Shown here in pieces: positions 1 through 8,618 of a DNA stretch of 11,923 nucleotides. The position numbers were made by a program, and so were the translations under genes. The notes under the pieces are model-generated. The model saw only the letters and a program-made list of their open reading frames with translations, ran no database searches and had not been told where the DNA came from. This DNA is from Echinostoma caproni (taxonomy: Eukaryota; Platyhelminthes; Trematoda; Plagiorchiida; Echinostomatidae), in the NCBI GenBank assembly GCA_900618425.1, contig UZAN01044584.1, positions 12,220 through 24,142 of the forward strand, written 5' to 3'. Within the stretch, counting starts at the first letter, position 1, and the number at the start of each line of letters is the position of its first letter.

Positions 1-15
1 TCTACGATCACCACA
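1..15 (-). mobile_element. Possible 5' terminus of another solo LTR cut by the window edge
   Basis: The stretch gatcaccaca matches the right-hand (sense 5') terminus of the LTR copies ending at 5046 and 9756, which read ggatcaccaca and then change to unrelated flank. Here the flank after the terminus is GTACC. Only about ten bases match and the rest would lie outside the window, so this is a weak call. Confidence 0.25.
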
Positions 16-249
16 GTACCACCTCACCCATCAAAATCGTTGCGTCTCCACACCCTAACCAGAGTGGGGGCGATCGGCAATCGTGTGTTTACACCCAATC
101 TATGTGCACGAAGGAGGTTGACTCATACCATTCAGCGGCCCTGGCCGAAGAGGAACCCAAAAGATAACGCATTACAACTTGATTGCAGTGGTGTGGTGAC
201 CTAGTGGCATGAAACACGTCGCAACACCCACTCCACATCCCTCTCCCTC
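16..249. other. Unassigned stretch, possibly the start of the plus-strand LINE
   Basis: No convincing gene, RNA or repeat is seen. The frame that carries the RT fragment downstream can be followed weakly back to about 240, so part of this may be decayed LINE sequence. An A-box-like string (gacctagtggcatg, near 198) has no partner B box at tRNA spacing. Confidence 0.3.
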
Positions 250-814
250 CAAACCAATCACTGTGTCCTTTGAATGTCCGAATGTCTATCCCATTTCAGC
301 ATAATATTTCCTTATATAATCGGTACAGTCCAGAATGTGAATCAATGACAAATATCAGACTGTCGGAAACCAGTAAAAATTGTTCCCATTCCCAAATCCT
401 CTACTTCAAACGTTCTAACCAAACACTTTCGTCCTATCGCTTTAAATGCTATTGCACTTAAACCAGCAGAACATTTTGTTCTTACATGCACTCAGTCCTC
501 ATTTGATGTCCCGAATGATTCTCTTCATGTTACCTATAAACCAAGACACATCCACTGTGGATGCAGTTTCCTCGCTTGTACATAAAAAGTACCAAATCAT
601 TGAATGACTCTGCGAAATCTTTTCGTTGTGTTTCTGGGTAACTCATCTGCTTTTGATTATATTCCGTGTTCCCTTTTTCTTTGTGAACTGAAGATCTCTG
701 ATCGTCCTAGGCAGTTATCAACGTGGCTTACCGATTATTTATCCGAGAGAAGTCAGTGTACTAGGTTTGGTCCGAAGAAATCCAACAATTCTGGGGTACT
801 TCACGGTGCATTTC
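250..814 (+). pseudogene. Reverse transcriptase of a non-LTR retrotransposon, N-terminal half (fragment)
   Basis: This is the first part of a dead LINE RT, read in more than one frame. A segment at 361-396 reads CRKPVKIVPIPK, matching the conserved 'W+kA.V.PIPK' start of CR1/Jockey-type RT. At 649-657 the motif A triplet AFD sits in NSSAFDYIP, followed at 724-756 by WLTDYLSERSQ, the usual 'W...YLs.RsQ' segment. The piece ends in SGVLHGA, a worn form of the SGVPQGS motif B. The ORF breaks there because a solo LTR begins at 815; the same RT resumes after 1274. Frameshifts and stops show it is inactive. The domain is recognised from motifs; the exact family (CR1, Jockey or relative) is not settled. 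It differs in sequence from the minus-strand LINE later in the window. Confidence 0.8.
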
Positions 815-1274
815 TGCGATGATCCAGGCCTACGTGATGACGCCTACCCTGGAGTGGCGCGTTACAGTTTCTGGACACCTGCGATCAATCGAATTTGAAA
901 GGTGACGCGCGTCACGGCTTCTGATTACACGTCATTGGTGAATCGTGCCAACCAATCCGAGAAAAAGCAAACAGAAGCAGAAGTACACAAGCAATATCGC
1001 AATATGATTGCTAGAAGCCTAGAGAACCAATGACCTTCTTTTGTACATATTATTTAATCGCCTTCATCTCTTTCAATAAACGAATTACGAGTTGCCAGTC
1101 TTGTGGCCTTTTCCTCGTGTCTCGTTCACGTGGGATATTGCGAGCTTGTGCCATTGCTGTCCAGTGCTTCCGTAATCCAGTCCGTGATAGCTCATTCTAG
1201 ATTCGTGTTCTGTGATTTCTATTTCGTGGTGTGTGTCCCGAATTCCGTGCGTACTACTACTACTACCACAATCA
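815..1274 (+). mobile_element. Solo LTR, copy A1, inserted in the plus-strand LINE RT
   Basis: About 460 bp with TG...CA ends, closely similar in inverted orientation to 4585-5046 and 9269-9756. Inside are CCAAT/ATTGG boxes (934-938, 952-956, 1027-1031), a TATA-like tatttaa at 1051-1057 and AATAAA at 1075-1080, the order expected for U3-R-U5 of an LTR. A short (TAC)n run lies just before the 3' end. TTTC flanks both ends (811-814 and 1275-1278), and ATTTC is shared if one terminal base was lost. This suggests a 5-bp target duplication with slight erosion of the right terminus. No gag or pol lies next to it, so it is a solo LTR left by recombination. It carries a 14-bp perfect palindrome at 902-915. 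The parent element (gypsy or BEL/Pao class) cannot be named from the LTR alone. Confidence 0.75.
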
Positions 1275-2050
1275 TTTCACGTTCTTTCTTCATAATTGTC
1301 ATCAACTTATATTGGTAACTTGTCTGCCAGCATCCCTACTTTCTTTTTCAAATACCCTGGGTATATGGTATTGTATCAAGTCATCTCCGACTCGTCTAGT
1401 GTTTCTCAATTTTCTGACCGCTTGGATAACGTTCATTAATTTCCTGTCTCTCCCTCTCTCTGTCTCTTAATCCCCCAAATGTTTCGAATGTCTCTTCATT
1501 ATCACGCTCTCCTCTTTCTTCTGAACTGGTTCCGATTGGGTCTGAATCGGTATGCCGGGCAAGCTGTATTAAATCCCTTGGTTTTTTTATTGATACTAAT
1601 CTTCATTGGATCTCTTAGACCCAACATATCGTAAATAAGCTTCGACAACTTTCTTTTAATATCCATGAACTTCGTTAGTTCCGTATTCAACAACCGACTA
1701 TTTTCAAATTCGTGAGCCGTGTTTTTCCCCCTTTTTACTTTATTTTCCCCTAATTACTTTTTCCAATCTCTTAAAGAAAGATTTTAATCTGGTTTGACGT
1801 GAACTGATCATCTTTATCGGAGTATATTCAATTCCGCTGGAGGAGCTGCTAACTAACTTGTGCGAACTTCATTCGAATGCACGTGAAAAGTTTACACATA
1901 ATATTCTTATCGAATCCACACATCCGTTTCACACAGATTTAACTTCCTGTTGTTCCCATCCGTCAACTTAATTCCATGACCGTTGTGTTTCTTCTCGAAT
2001 AAATATATATGGTAACTCTACAGTACCCTCATAGGCACGTATTCTGGTTA
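1275..2050 (+). pseudogene. Reverse transcriptase of the same LINE, C-terminal half (fragment)
   Basis: The RT interrupted at 814 continues here with frameshifts. From 1317 the reading NLSASIPTFFFKY lines up with the 'NDLp....fADD' block; the catalytic [FY]ADD box has decayed to KYPGYMVLY. Then come SELVPIGSESV (about 1520) and LGFFIDTNLHW (about 1578-1611), the typical 'LGv.iD..L.W' block after motif C. A thumb-like segment follows, then a C-terminal tail with LEELLTNLCELHSNA (about 1839-1885) and NSTVPSIGTYSG before a stop at 2048-2050. Several stops and shifts make this a pseudogene. Both halves align to one RT only if the LTR at 815-1274 is removed. Confidence 0.8.
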
Positions 2051-2240
2051 ACATAGGACAGGTTTTCACAGACTTTGTTAACAGTTTTGGGGTACAAATC
2101 TTTTATAAAATTATTTTTAATTTTATTTATTTATTTTTAAATGAAATGTAGGCTTTGTACCTGCAGGAGTTATCACCATAACAATAACAAAATTAATTTT
2201 CTATTTAGAAAAATCCTTGTGATTAATGACATAACGTAAG
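2051..2240 (+). other. Probable 3' UTR/tail of the plus-strand LINE
   Basis: Directly after the RT stop the sequence turns very A/T rich (ttttatttatttatttttaaatg near 2121-2142) and includes ataacaataacaaaa at about 2178-2192, resembling a LINE 3' end with a short repeat. The exact end and a target duplication were not found. Confidence 0.4.
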
Positions 2241-3034
2241 TAAACCTAGCAGCGTTTCACCCACCACCAAATAACTAAGTAATGTGGTAAACGTGTGTTA
2301 ACCAAGTTCCGTCCGTAAATTGGGAGCATAGCGGTCCTTCGATCGTGACGGTTAGCTTGCGTGTTTTGACCGAAAGTTTACAATGCGTTGGCGTGACAGG
2401 GTGAAAAAATACAATTTGATTTTTGGTCAATGGAGCACAATCGGATGACGTGGTGGCATGAATGTGCGCGATAGAATATCTTTTCTGCTCGCTCCGATCA
2501 ATCGGACAGCCATACATGGTATGCAACCCGATCCCGATGACGCGCACGTGACTCAACATCTCTCTGGCACCGATCGCGGAACAGCGCGAGACGTGTTATG
2601 TGGCCCATGAGTGTCTGTTTTGATTTCACATTTGAGAGCAGTACACCACCCACACATACACACACCTGCAATTCGAATCAAATTCTCGCGTCAAAACTAA
2701 ACGCAGTTAAAACCACATTATCAACCTGCTCCATACTTCCATCGGGCTCGGCAGTGTGTTCACGTGATTGCGGTGTGTACGTGCGTGCGTGCGTGCATGT
2801 GTGTGTGTGCATGCAGACGCGTGAGTATGCGTGCACGACTCAAAGTTACTCGAGTACCAGATAATGTCTATTCGAACGGTATTGATCAATGATCTGACCG
2901 ACACGATTTCGAAAGGAAGCTGCGTTTAAAATGAATAATATCAGTAGTCTGCTTGCAGACACTAATTCCAGTTATGGGTAGTAGTATCATCGTCCATGCT
3001 TCTACCAAACTGGTTCTGAAGCTATCAATTTTCA
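2241..3034. other. Unassigned stretch with CpG-richer DNA and short dinucleotide repeats
   Basis: No gene is supported. The part at about 2290-2870 has more G/C and CpG than its surroundings and carries (CA)n near 2653-2664 and mixed (GTGC)n/(TG)n at about 2780-2810. The ORFs here (94 codons minus at 2275-2559; 88 codons plus at 2598-2864) show no recognisable domain and partly translate the simple repeats. Confidence 0.35.
2780..2810. repeat. (GTGC)n / (TG)n simple repeat
   Basis: Short run of gtgcgtgcgtgcgtgc passing into tgtgtgtgtg, alternating purine-pyrimidine throughout, so it could adopt Z-DNA. Confidence 0.7.

Positions 3035-3073
<39 letters not shown>
3035..3073. repeat. (AAT)n microsatellite
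   Basis: About 13 uninterrupted AAT/ATA units, followed by a degenerate AT-rich tail to about 3092. Such runs are often the 3' ends of retroelements, but no element body was recognised upstream. Confidence 0.9.
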
Positions 3074-3092
3074 GAGTAATAATATTAATTAA

Positions 3093-4059
3093 AAGATTGT
3101 GATCTATAGAAGCAAAATGTATTCTGATCCTGAAGAATGATTCATGTCCTATTAAACTTTTAATTGGTCCACGTGAAATAAATACTTTTTATCTCTTTCT
3201 TATTTTATGCAGTTTGCCGTTAATCCACTCATCGAAAAAATAGAATATAACGTTATGAAATACAAAATTGCGTCAACACAACATAGGAGTCGCTTTCCTT
3301 ATACCCTTGGGAACCAAACATTTCCATATGCTACATACGAGAAGGATATCAAAACCAAAGTCAAAGTTTTCTTGTGGGAAGTAGTCACAAGCGGCCGCTT
3401 TTTGTGTCCTACGGGCTTCAGCACAAATGGATTGATTTAAGGTTCATAGAAAAATGAGGAATGTCATAAATCATCCTGGCTTCGTGCATTGCTGCGGAGG
3501 TCAAAATGTACAACTTTTCAAAGTTTAATCCAGTTTAATCCATTTTTCGAGTACTAATTTGAATGAGTGCCTTCTGAGGTGGGTGTTCAAGGACAAGGTG
3601 AACAGTGAACGGCATAGGTGATCAGGGTTCTCCAATATTCGATGCATCAAAATTGTCTCATCGAATTCAGCGATACTGTGTGGGGCACAGCCCCAATGAT
3701 TCCAGTCTTTCCACATAAGTATTGGAATGCAGTCCCTTTACCATTTTGGTGGTCATTCTTCGTGAAGGTTCCAGGATCTTCCGATAGCACTGCAGTCATG
3801 GATTCCACACTTGAAGTGCATACTCTATGTGGGGTATAATGTAGGCTGGTAACAAAAGTGGTATTTAGTGTTCAAGATGACCTAAAATATTCTGAATAAT
3901 TAATAATTTAATAATATCTAAATATTATAGGATTTTCTTTAAATAATAATAGATAACACCAGAGCTCTACGGCTTGTTCAGTCCCTCAAAAGCGTTTAAA
4001 AAGATATATATATATATAATACACTTTCTGGGTATAAGTATATGAATGACAAGCCAAAA
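3093..4059. other. Unassigned stretch before the ribozyme
   Basis: No family was recognised. The segment 3182-3212 is a good 3' splice-acceptor-like sequence (long pyrimidine run ending ttttatgcag) followed by an open frame to 3440 with no known domain. The part at 3450-3840 is less AT-rich and open on both strands in pieces, which suggests an old, unidentified repeat. A (TA)n run lies at about 4004-4018. Confidence 0.3.
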
Positions 4060-4132
4060 GATTATCATATACGCATGCCTGACGAGCGGTAAGAACCGCG
4101 AAACCGGTCGAGGGCTTCCAGGGATATTTGAT
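4060..4132 (+). ncRNA. Hammerhead ribozyme motif, type I, intact catalytic core
   Basis: A self-cleaving RNA motif. All conserved core positions are present: CTGACGA (4079-4085), a perfect 5-bp stem II GCGGT/ACCGC (4086-4090 with 4095-4099) closed by the tetraloop AAGA, GAA (4100-4102), then A15.1...U16.1 and C17 in ACCGGTC (4103-4109); predicted cleavage follows 4109. Stem III is the palindrome ACCGGT with no room for a loop, the minimal form known from retroelement hammerheads thought to work as dimers. Stem I is worn: the inner part gcatgc/gagggc is only partly paired, but gattatc (4060-4066) pairs with gatattt (4123-4129) at six of seven positions, counting one G-U, beyond an internal loop. 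Schistosome SINE-like DNA and Penelope-like elements are known hammerhead carriers; the carrier here was not identified. Activity is uncertain because of stem I. Confidence 0.7.
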
Positions 4133-4584
4133 CCAGTCATTGCTATACTACTTATTGTAAAATATATTTGTCTCATTTCCCTTTGTTGTCTCCACACCAA
4201 ATTATTCATCTGCTTATCTTTAAAGGCAGCATCTGAGAGAATTTGATTGGTTGATACAGTTGTAACATGTACCTTGAATGCCAAGAGTCTGGGTCTGAAG
4301 TTCCGAAAAGGTCGACGGATGTGCGCCACTGATGAACTTCAATAGGAGTGGAACTCAAATTAAGCACTTCCCCAGTATATAACCGTCTGTTCGAAATTAA
4401 GATTATCTAATTTAATGAGTAGGTTTGCGTAATTTTCATCGCAGCTAATGGGTTGAAACTTTTCACCAAGTTGTAAATAAAGATGATACACGTTCCAATG
4501 CAGAAACTTTTAAACACATGTCTGACAATAGTGCATTGTGGCTCTCTAAAACGCTGCAAAACAGGTTCATTATAATTGGGGAAT
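4133..4584. other. Unassigned stretch between ribozyme and solo LTR
   Basis: No gene is recognised. The first part (to about 4240) may be the rest of the element that carries the hammerhead. The 120-codon minus-strand ORF (3967-4329) runs across the ribozyme and has no domain; it is taken as chance. The last five bases (4580-4584, GGAAT) are the target duplication of the next element. Confidence 0.3.
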
Positions 4585-5046
4585 TGTAATGATTATAGTA
4601 ATAGTAGTGGTAGTACACATTGAACTCGGAATACGAATCACGGAACAAGAATCAAGGATCAGCTGTCATGGACTGGATCACGGAAGCCCTGGACAGCAAT
4701 GGCACTAGCGCGCAATGTCCCATGTGACTGAGACGCGATGAAAAGGCCACAGGGATGGTAGTTCGTTTATTGGAAGAAATGAGGGCGATTAAATAATATG
4801 TGCAAAAAAGATCATAGGTTATCTAGGCTTACACCAATCGCATTCCAGTATTGCTTGCATCATTCTGCTTCTGTCTGAACTGCACTGTCTCAGATTGGCT
4901 GGCACGATCTGCCTATGGTGTGTAGTCAGAAGCAGTGACACGTACGCACGTCATTGACATCATCTTTGAAATTTGATTGATTGCAGGTGTCCATAAACTG
5001 TAACGCGCCGCTCCAGGGTAGGCGTCATCATCACAGGATCACCACA
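4585..5046 (-). mobile_element. Solo LTR, copy A2, with perfect 5-bp target duplication
   Basis: 462 bp with ends TGTAAT...ACCACA on the plus strand (sense strand minus, TG...CA). GGAAT is duplicated exactly on both sides (4580-4584 and 5047-5051). In sense order it carries CCAAT-type boxes, a TATA-like sequence (ttaaata on plus, 4789-4795) and the poly(A) signal (tttatt on plus, 4766-4771). Near its sense 3' end is an irregular trinucleotide run. Long blocks are shared with A3 (for example ttggaagaaatgagggcga) and with the reverse complement of A1. No internal retrotransposon genes flank it. This copy best defines the element boundaries of the family. Confidence 0.85.
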
Positions 5047-5100
5047 GGAATGTTCATCTTGCAACTACAATCAATAGGATAACTGCCTGATGTGAATAGA

Positions 5101-5400
5101 CGATGGCTGCCCTGTGGTAAAGGTCACCAGATTATCACCCGGATGAACGTGTGTTCGAATCCCACCACCGCCGCCTGACCTCCATGGTGATGTATGGCAA
5201 CCCTTTGATTGGCCGCTTTCCCCTTCCTGAAAATGGTATCATTACGTACGGAATGTATGGAAGAAAAAATATATTTGGCGCGATGGGAAATACAACCTGT
5301 TTGGAAAAATGAAAAAGACCTGGTGTGGAAATGATCACCAAATCAAACCTGGTCAAGTCAAATGGACGTGTCGGGCATCATTATCCGAAGTCGTGTTAGG
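5101..5400 (+). mobile_element. tRNA-derived SINE (right end uncertain)
   Basis: The first about 65 bases resemble a tRNA gene: ctgccctgtggtaaagg fits the D-arm/A-box region and tgttcgaatccc (5152-5163) is a near-perfect pol III B box, at normal tRNA spacing. It cannot be a working tRNA: the anticodon arm is not well formed and the sequence runs on into an unrelated body. The body extends to roughly 5400, where the 3' UTR of the minus-strand LINE seems to end. The head-then-body layout with a hammerhead-like segment near 5349-5378 recalls the Sm-alpha type SINE of schistosomes, but that identity is from general knowledge, not from an alignment. No target duplication was found. Confidence 0.6.
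5349..5378 (+). ncRNA. Possible decayed hammerhead ribozyme in the SINE
   Basis: The order ctggtca - gtcaaatggac - gtgtc resembles a hammerhead core (CTGATGA - GTCC loop GGAC - GAAAC) with an A/T-rich loop closed by GTC/GAC. At least two core bases in each conserved arm are wrong, so it would not cleave. It is listed because it lies where a ribozyme would be expected in a schistosome SINE; it may be chance. Confidence 0.25.
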
Positions 5401-5426
5401 TCCACAAAATATCTTATGAGATGAGG

Positions 5427-5779
5427 ATCAGTTCAGTTCATTTTGTACAGGACTAATATGGCTCTTGCCAATCGAGCATCCAGTTCGTTGTGTTGTCTGC
5501 GGGTGGTAGTGATATCCAACACTGTATACAGATGATTTGTTACTTGCTTTCCTTCCAATCAAGCCTAGTTTCTAGGATGTTCTCAGCTTTGTTCAGTTTG
5601 TTGAAATGGAGAAGACCGAGAAGGAGGTCTTTTCACCTCATCGGTGAGAGACATTATGTTCTGCGAGTGTTTCTATGCGGAAAACGTTCAGTTTGAGAAC
5701 AATTTCAACAATCAAGCTTGTGTTTACTCCTGTTCAGAAATTTCAGGCTACGGTGGATTTTATTCACGGTGTTCTCACT
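5427..5779 (-). other. Probable 3' UTR of the minus-strand CR1-like LINE
   Basis: Sequence between the stop of the LINE RT (about 5780) and a short tandem, tgaactgaactgatcc in sense (5427-5442 region), which could be the LINE 3' terminus because CR1-like elements end in short repeats. No other gene or element was recognised. The ORFs here are short and featureless. Confidence 0.4.
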
Positions 5780-5937
5780 CTAGATACTAACCTCCGGGAA
5801 CACTGCCGATCGACGTGCATCCAGTGCAACGCTGAAGGAGTAAAAATTAGTGCAGTTGACTATCTCTGCGGGTAACCTGTTCCACACATGTATAGCTCTG
5901 TGTGAGAAGTGGGCTCGTACTTCCAGCCTGGCATGAT
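5780..5937 (-). pseudogene. CR1-like LINE ORF2, extreme C-terminus
   Basis: The minus strand reads ARLEVRAHFSHRAIHVWNRL and continues with PAEIVNCTNFYSFSVALDA before a stop. This matches the conserved end of CR1/Jockey-type ORF2 ('aRl.vR..fFs.Rv...WN.LP..vv.a.s...Fk..Ld'). The preceding part of the protein lies beyond a solo LTR: the residues NH are encoded on both sides of the LTR because aatcat is duplicated there. The segment itself is almost intact, in contrast to the decayed active-site motifs upstream. Confidence 0.85.
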
Positions 5938-6258
5938 TGTAGTAATCGAAGTAGGTACGGAAAACGGATCCATAATCTCGGTCGCAACTGAAGCAGAGAA
6001 TGGCACTAGCAATCGTAGGCTGAAATCTACCGTCACAGAGACGCAGGAAAAAGGCCACAGAAGTAGCGATTCATTTATTGAGAGAAATCAATGGGATTAA
6101 ATTATAGGTAAAATGATAAATCATTGGTCAAACGGATATCAACCAATCACCGTCCTTGTTCTTCGAGTCATGCAGCTTTTGTTTGAACTGCTGATCGATC
6201 GATACTGTTGATACAGGGCCCAAAATCCAGAAACTAGGCGCTTGGCTGACTCACCACA
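5938..6258 (-). mobile_element. Solo LTR, copy B2, with perfect 5-bp target duplication, inside the LINE RT
   Basis: 321 bp, plus-strand ends TGTAGTAATC...CTCACCACA, flanked by ATGAT at 5933-5937 and 6259-6263. In sense it begins TGTGGTGA like the A copies and shares GTTTCTGGA and the block around the poly(A) signal (tttatt on plus at 6074-6079; aaaaggccacag at about 6049-6060), but it is shorter and more diverged. Removing it joins the LINE reading ...KL-QNH to ARLEVRAHF, which confirms the boundaries independently. It lies in the same orientation as the LINE it interrupts. Confidence 0.8.
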
Positions 6259-7540
6259 ATGATTTTGTTAAAGTTTTTAGTCACGATCTCTGGTGTGTTG
6301 AGCACGGGAGATCGTAAACGGGTCATCTCTGTTGAGTCCCGATAGATCTCTTACAATGTTTATAGTCTTTATTAGCTCTACCATTAGTCGTCTTCACTCC
6401 ACCGAGAAGTGAATAAAATCTCCTAACCGCTGCTTATAGCTTTCCCCTTTTTGCCCAGTCATCTTTTGGGTAGCCAGACATCTCACTCTTTCTAAACATG
6501 ATACATCCCTCCTGTGATACGGTGTCCATGACTTCACACCGCACTCCATGTGTAAGGGAACAATCGATTTGTACAGTGGGATAAAAACTTCAGGCATTCT
6601 ACATGTGACTGTGACACACAACCGGAATAGCTGCCCCTATCCTGATTGGCAGTCTTTGAGCACTGAGTCGTGGGTTTAAAATCTTGGGTCATAAGGTCCC
6701 CTAAATCCTTCGTTTGCGAGACCTACTGCATTCGTGTTCCATTTAGCGAGTACACACCAGCTCTCATTGCCAAGAACCGGAGCTTACTTAGATTCAAAGG
6801 TATGTCCCATTGGACCGACCATCGACGGAATACCTCTAACTATCTATGCAGATTGAATCCTCCAATTTGATAACATCAGCGAACATAAAAAACATATTTT
6901 GCAGATTGTGTGCCAGATCGTTATTAAATATATTAGGTAGCCAGGGGCCTAGCACTGAGCCTTGGGGGACCTCAATTTTATTCATCATCTCATGGTTAGA
7001 TATATGGTCGACCCACATTGACTCCAAAGGTTTGATTACTCAAAAAGGTTATTATCCGATCCCTTGTCCTACCTATTATACCTGAGCTCAAAGTTTGGAA
7101 GTCAAACAATCCATAACCGACAGAGCTCCATGCTTTACAGAAGTCTCAATAGCATACTTCCACATTTTTCTCTCCATCCATAGGTTGCGTGACTTTATCT
7201 AGGAGCACAAGAGGTTTGTTTTTCTGTTAACATCAACTATACTGGGCCGGAGTTGATTGCTAGTCAGATGTAGGCAAATCTTTCTTCTAATCAATAGCTC
7301 CAGGCATTTAGACATTGGACTGATGGTACTATATATTTCTGCTCTGTTCTTTGACGCAGTCTTTTGTAGTGCGACTGCTGTAGCGAGTTGTACATCAATG
7401 CTTGATTGACGCAGCATTTTGCACTGATTCTCTGAAAAGTACAGTCAGCGGCCGTGCTGGAACCCGTGCTAGTGGTTGCACTATGGCCGGATCGATTTCT
7501 TCCGGACCTGATGGCTTATGCTTGCTTAGTGTACTGCATC
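6259..7540 (-). pseudogene. CR1-like LINE reverse transcriptase domain, decayed
   Basis: Read in sense (high to low coordinates), this contains the RT in order: KPSGPEEIDPAIV (7517-7479), the entry motif 'K..GPDgi.p'; ISPMSKCLELLIRRKICLHL (about 7320-7261), equal to 'pIS..s..cK.lE.lI...i...l'; YLDFCKAWSS-type motif A (7151-7122), where a stop replaces the L and the catalytic D of 'KAFD' is lost; VPQGSVLGP (about 6972-6941), a well-kept motif B; MFADVIKL (about 6885-6862), where the second catalytic aspartate of FADD is now V; and the thumb, LYKSIVPLHMECGVKSWTPY (about 6580) to YKQRLGDFIHF. Frameshifts and in-frame stops occur throughout. The RT is dead but nearly full length. The domain ends at 6259, where a solo LTR was inserted. 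Confidence 0.88.
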
Positions 7541-8203
7541 CTTGATGCACTGCTATTTCCCAGATAGTCATTTCGGCAAACTCTGGCGTGTCAACTTATC
7601 TCTCTTTACTCAGATTTTCTGGACATGGTGTCCTATACACATTTTAAAGAACACAAGCAATCTTTCCGCCTTATTGCGGTTACACATGGATTTGCTTCCA
7701 TCAGACAAAGCTAGTATTCACACACTCTCCTGTGTTTGTGCGCTGACTTGCATGTACGCATAGAATCAATTCCGATTTGGTGTCTCGCACCACGTTAAAC
7801 TTATAGTCATATTTGGCAAGCTTTGGAAGTTATTGAGCTCACTTGTAGTTACTTAACGTTTACTGTATACCACAGAGCTTAAAGCAGCCCCAGTAGTGCC
7901 CACGAATTTTCATCATCCTCTCCATTACGGATTTCGACCATATTCACCCATACTTGTTGCGTCTTTCCCTCAGTGGTGTGAACCTTTCTGTGCGTCTTGT
8001 TAACCCCGCTTTAACGAGGTTCCATCTATCTTGCAAACTCCACTCTGGAGATATCGGGTACAAGCTGATGGCGTTTGCAGCCCATAACATTATTGTCTCG
8101 TTTATGCGGCCGACAAATCTTGTACGAGGAGGTCTGTGCCAATGCTATCTAACGATTAATGCAAAGCGGATAACATCTCGATCACTCGTGCCTAAGGGGT
8201 TCT
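7541..8203 (-). pseudogene. CR1-like LINE: end of endonuclease and EN-RT linker
   Basis: Directly after the solo LTR the minus strand reads PLGTSDRDVIRFALIVR (8201-8150), the final 'PLG.SDH.vi.F' motif of the apurinic-type endonuclease, with the catalytic histidine changed to R. Then follows the linker: TRRTERFTPLRERRNKYG (about 8010-7955), AKYDYKFNVVRDTKS (about 7818-7774), and RNKAERLLVFFKM (about 7675-7637), equal to the 'kAe.f..fF' pre-RT segment of CR1 ORF2. Stops and shifts interrupt it. The order and spacing agree with an ordinary EN-linker-RT ORF2. Confidence 0.8.
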
Positions 8204-8618
8204 TGTAATAGCTGAAATACGCACAGACAACAGATAACGAGTTATGTTTTAGAAATCACGGACGCAACGGAAGCACTGGGTCACACTGGCACTTGCACGA
8301 TGGTATCCCACGTAACCGAGACGGAAGGAAAAGGCCACAGGAGTGGCAGTTTATTTTTTGGAAGAAATCATTGGGTTTAAATAACATGTTCATTGGTTAT
8401 GCAGGCGTCTACCAATCGCGTGCTTATATTTGTGGTGTCGTACTGTTTCTGTCTGGGCTGCACGGTTTCTTGTTGGTTGGTAGACTCGGCCTGTGGTTCG
8501 CAGTCTAGGAGCGGTAAGGAGAAGGCGCTTTGCTGGCTTAATCTGGGAAGCTTGACTCATCACAGTTTTCTGGAAACTGTAACCTGTCGTACCGTGGTTT
8601 GCTTCGTCCCGTAAACCA
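8204..8618 (-). mobile_element. Solo LTR, copy B1, inserted in the LINE endonuclease
   Basis: 415 bp, plus-strand ends TGTAATAGCTG...GTAAACCA, with GGTTCT on both sides (8198-8203 and 8619-8624). It shares with the A copies the blocks ggaaaaggccacagga, tttaaata (8376-8383) and the poly(A) signal (tttatt, 8350-8355), and GTTACAGTTTC near the sense 5' end, but lacks the trinucleotide microsatellite. An alternative inner right end at 8564 (flank GTTTT) was considered. It is less likely, because removing 8204-8618 brings the endonuclease reading ...VIEECGEP directly next to PLGTSD, as the family requires. Its orientation is the same as the LINE. Confidence 0.75.

Noticed and set aside
198..212. 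A-box-like string gacctagtggcatg as a tRNA or SINE head
   Set aside because: No B box (GGTTCGANTCC) at the needed distance and no cloverleaf pairing.
815..1274. Reading the LTR family as a SINE or LINE 3' tail because of the trinucleotide end
   Set aside because: The TG...CA termini, the 5-6 bp target duplications of several copies and the order TATA-like then AATAAA fit an LTR better; there is no pol III box and no link to a LINE 3' end.
2275..2559. 94-codon minus-strand ORF as a gene
   Set aside because: No recognisable domain, and no splice or promoter context that could be supported.
3967..4329. Longest ORF in the window, 120 codons on the minus strand
   Set aside because: No domain; it is antisense to the hammerhead and passes through a (TA)n run, with AT-driven low-complexity ends.
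4327..4350. Second hammerhead starting at ctgatgaacttc
   Set aside because: No stem II and no GAAA arm follow.
5101..5170. Functional tRNA gene
   Set aside because: The B box is good, but the acceptor and anticodon stems do not pair and the sequence continues into a SINE-like body.
8204..8564. Shorter version of LTR B1 ending at 8564
   Set aside because: The flank match is only 4/5 (GTTCT/GTTTT), while the end at 8618 gives a 6-bp match and restores the endonuclease PLGTSD reading.
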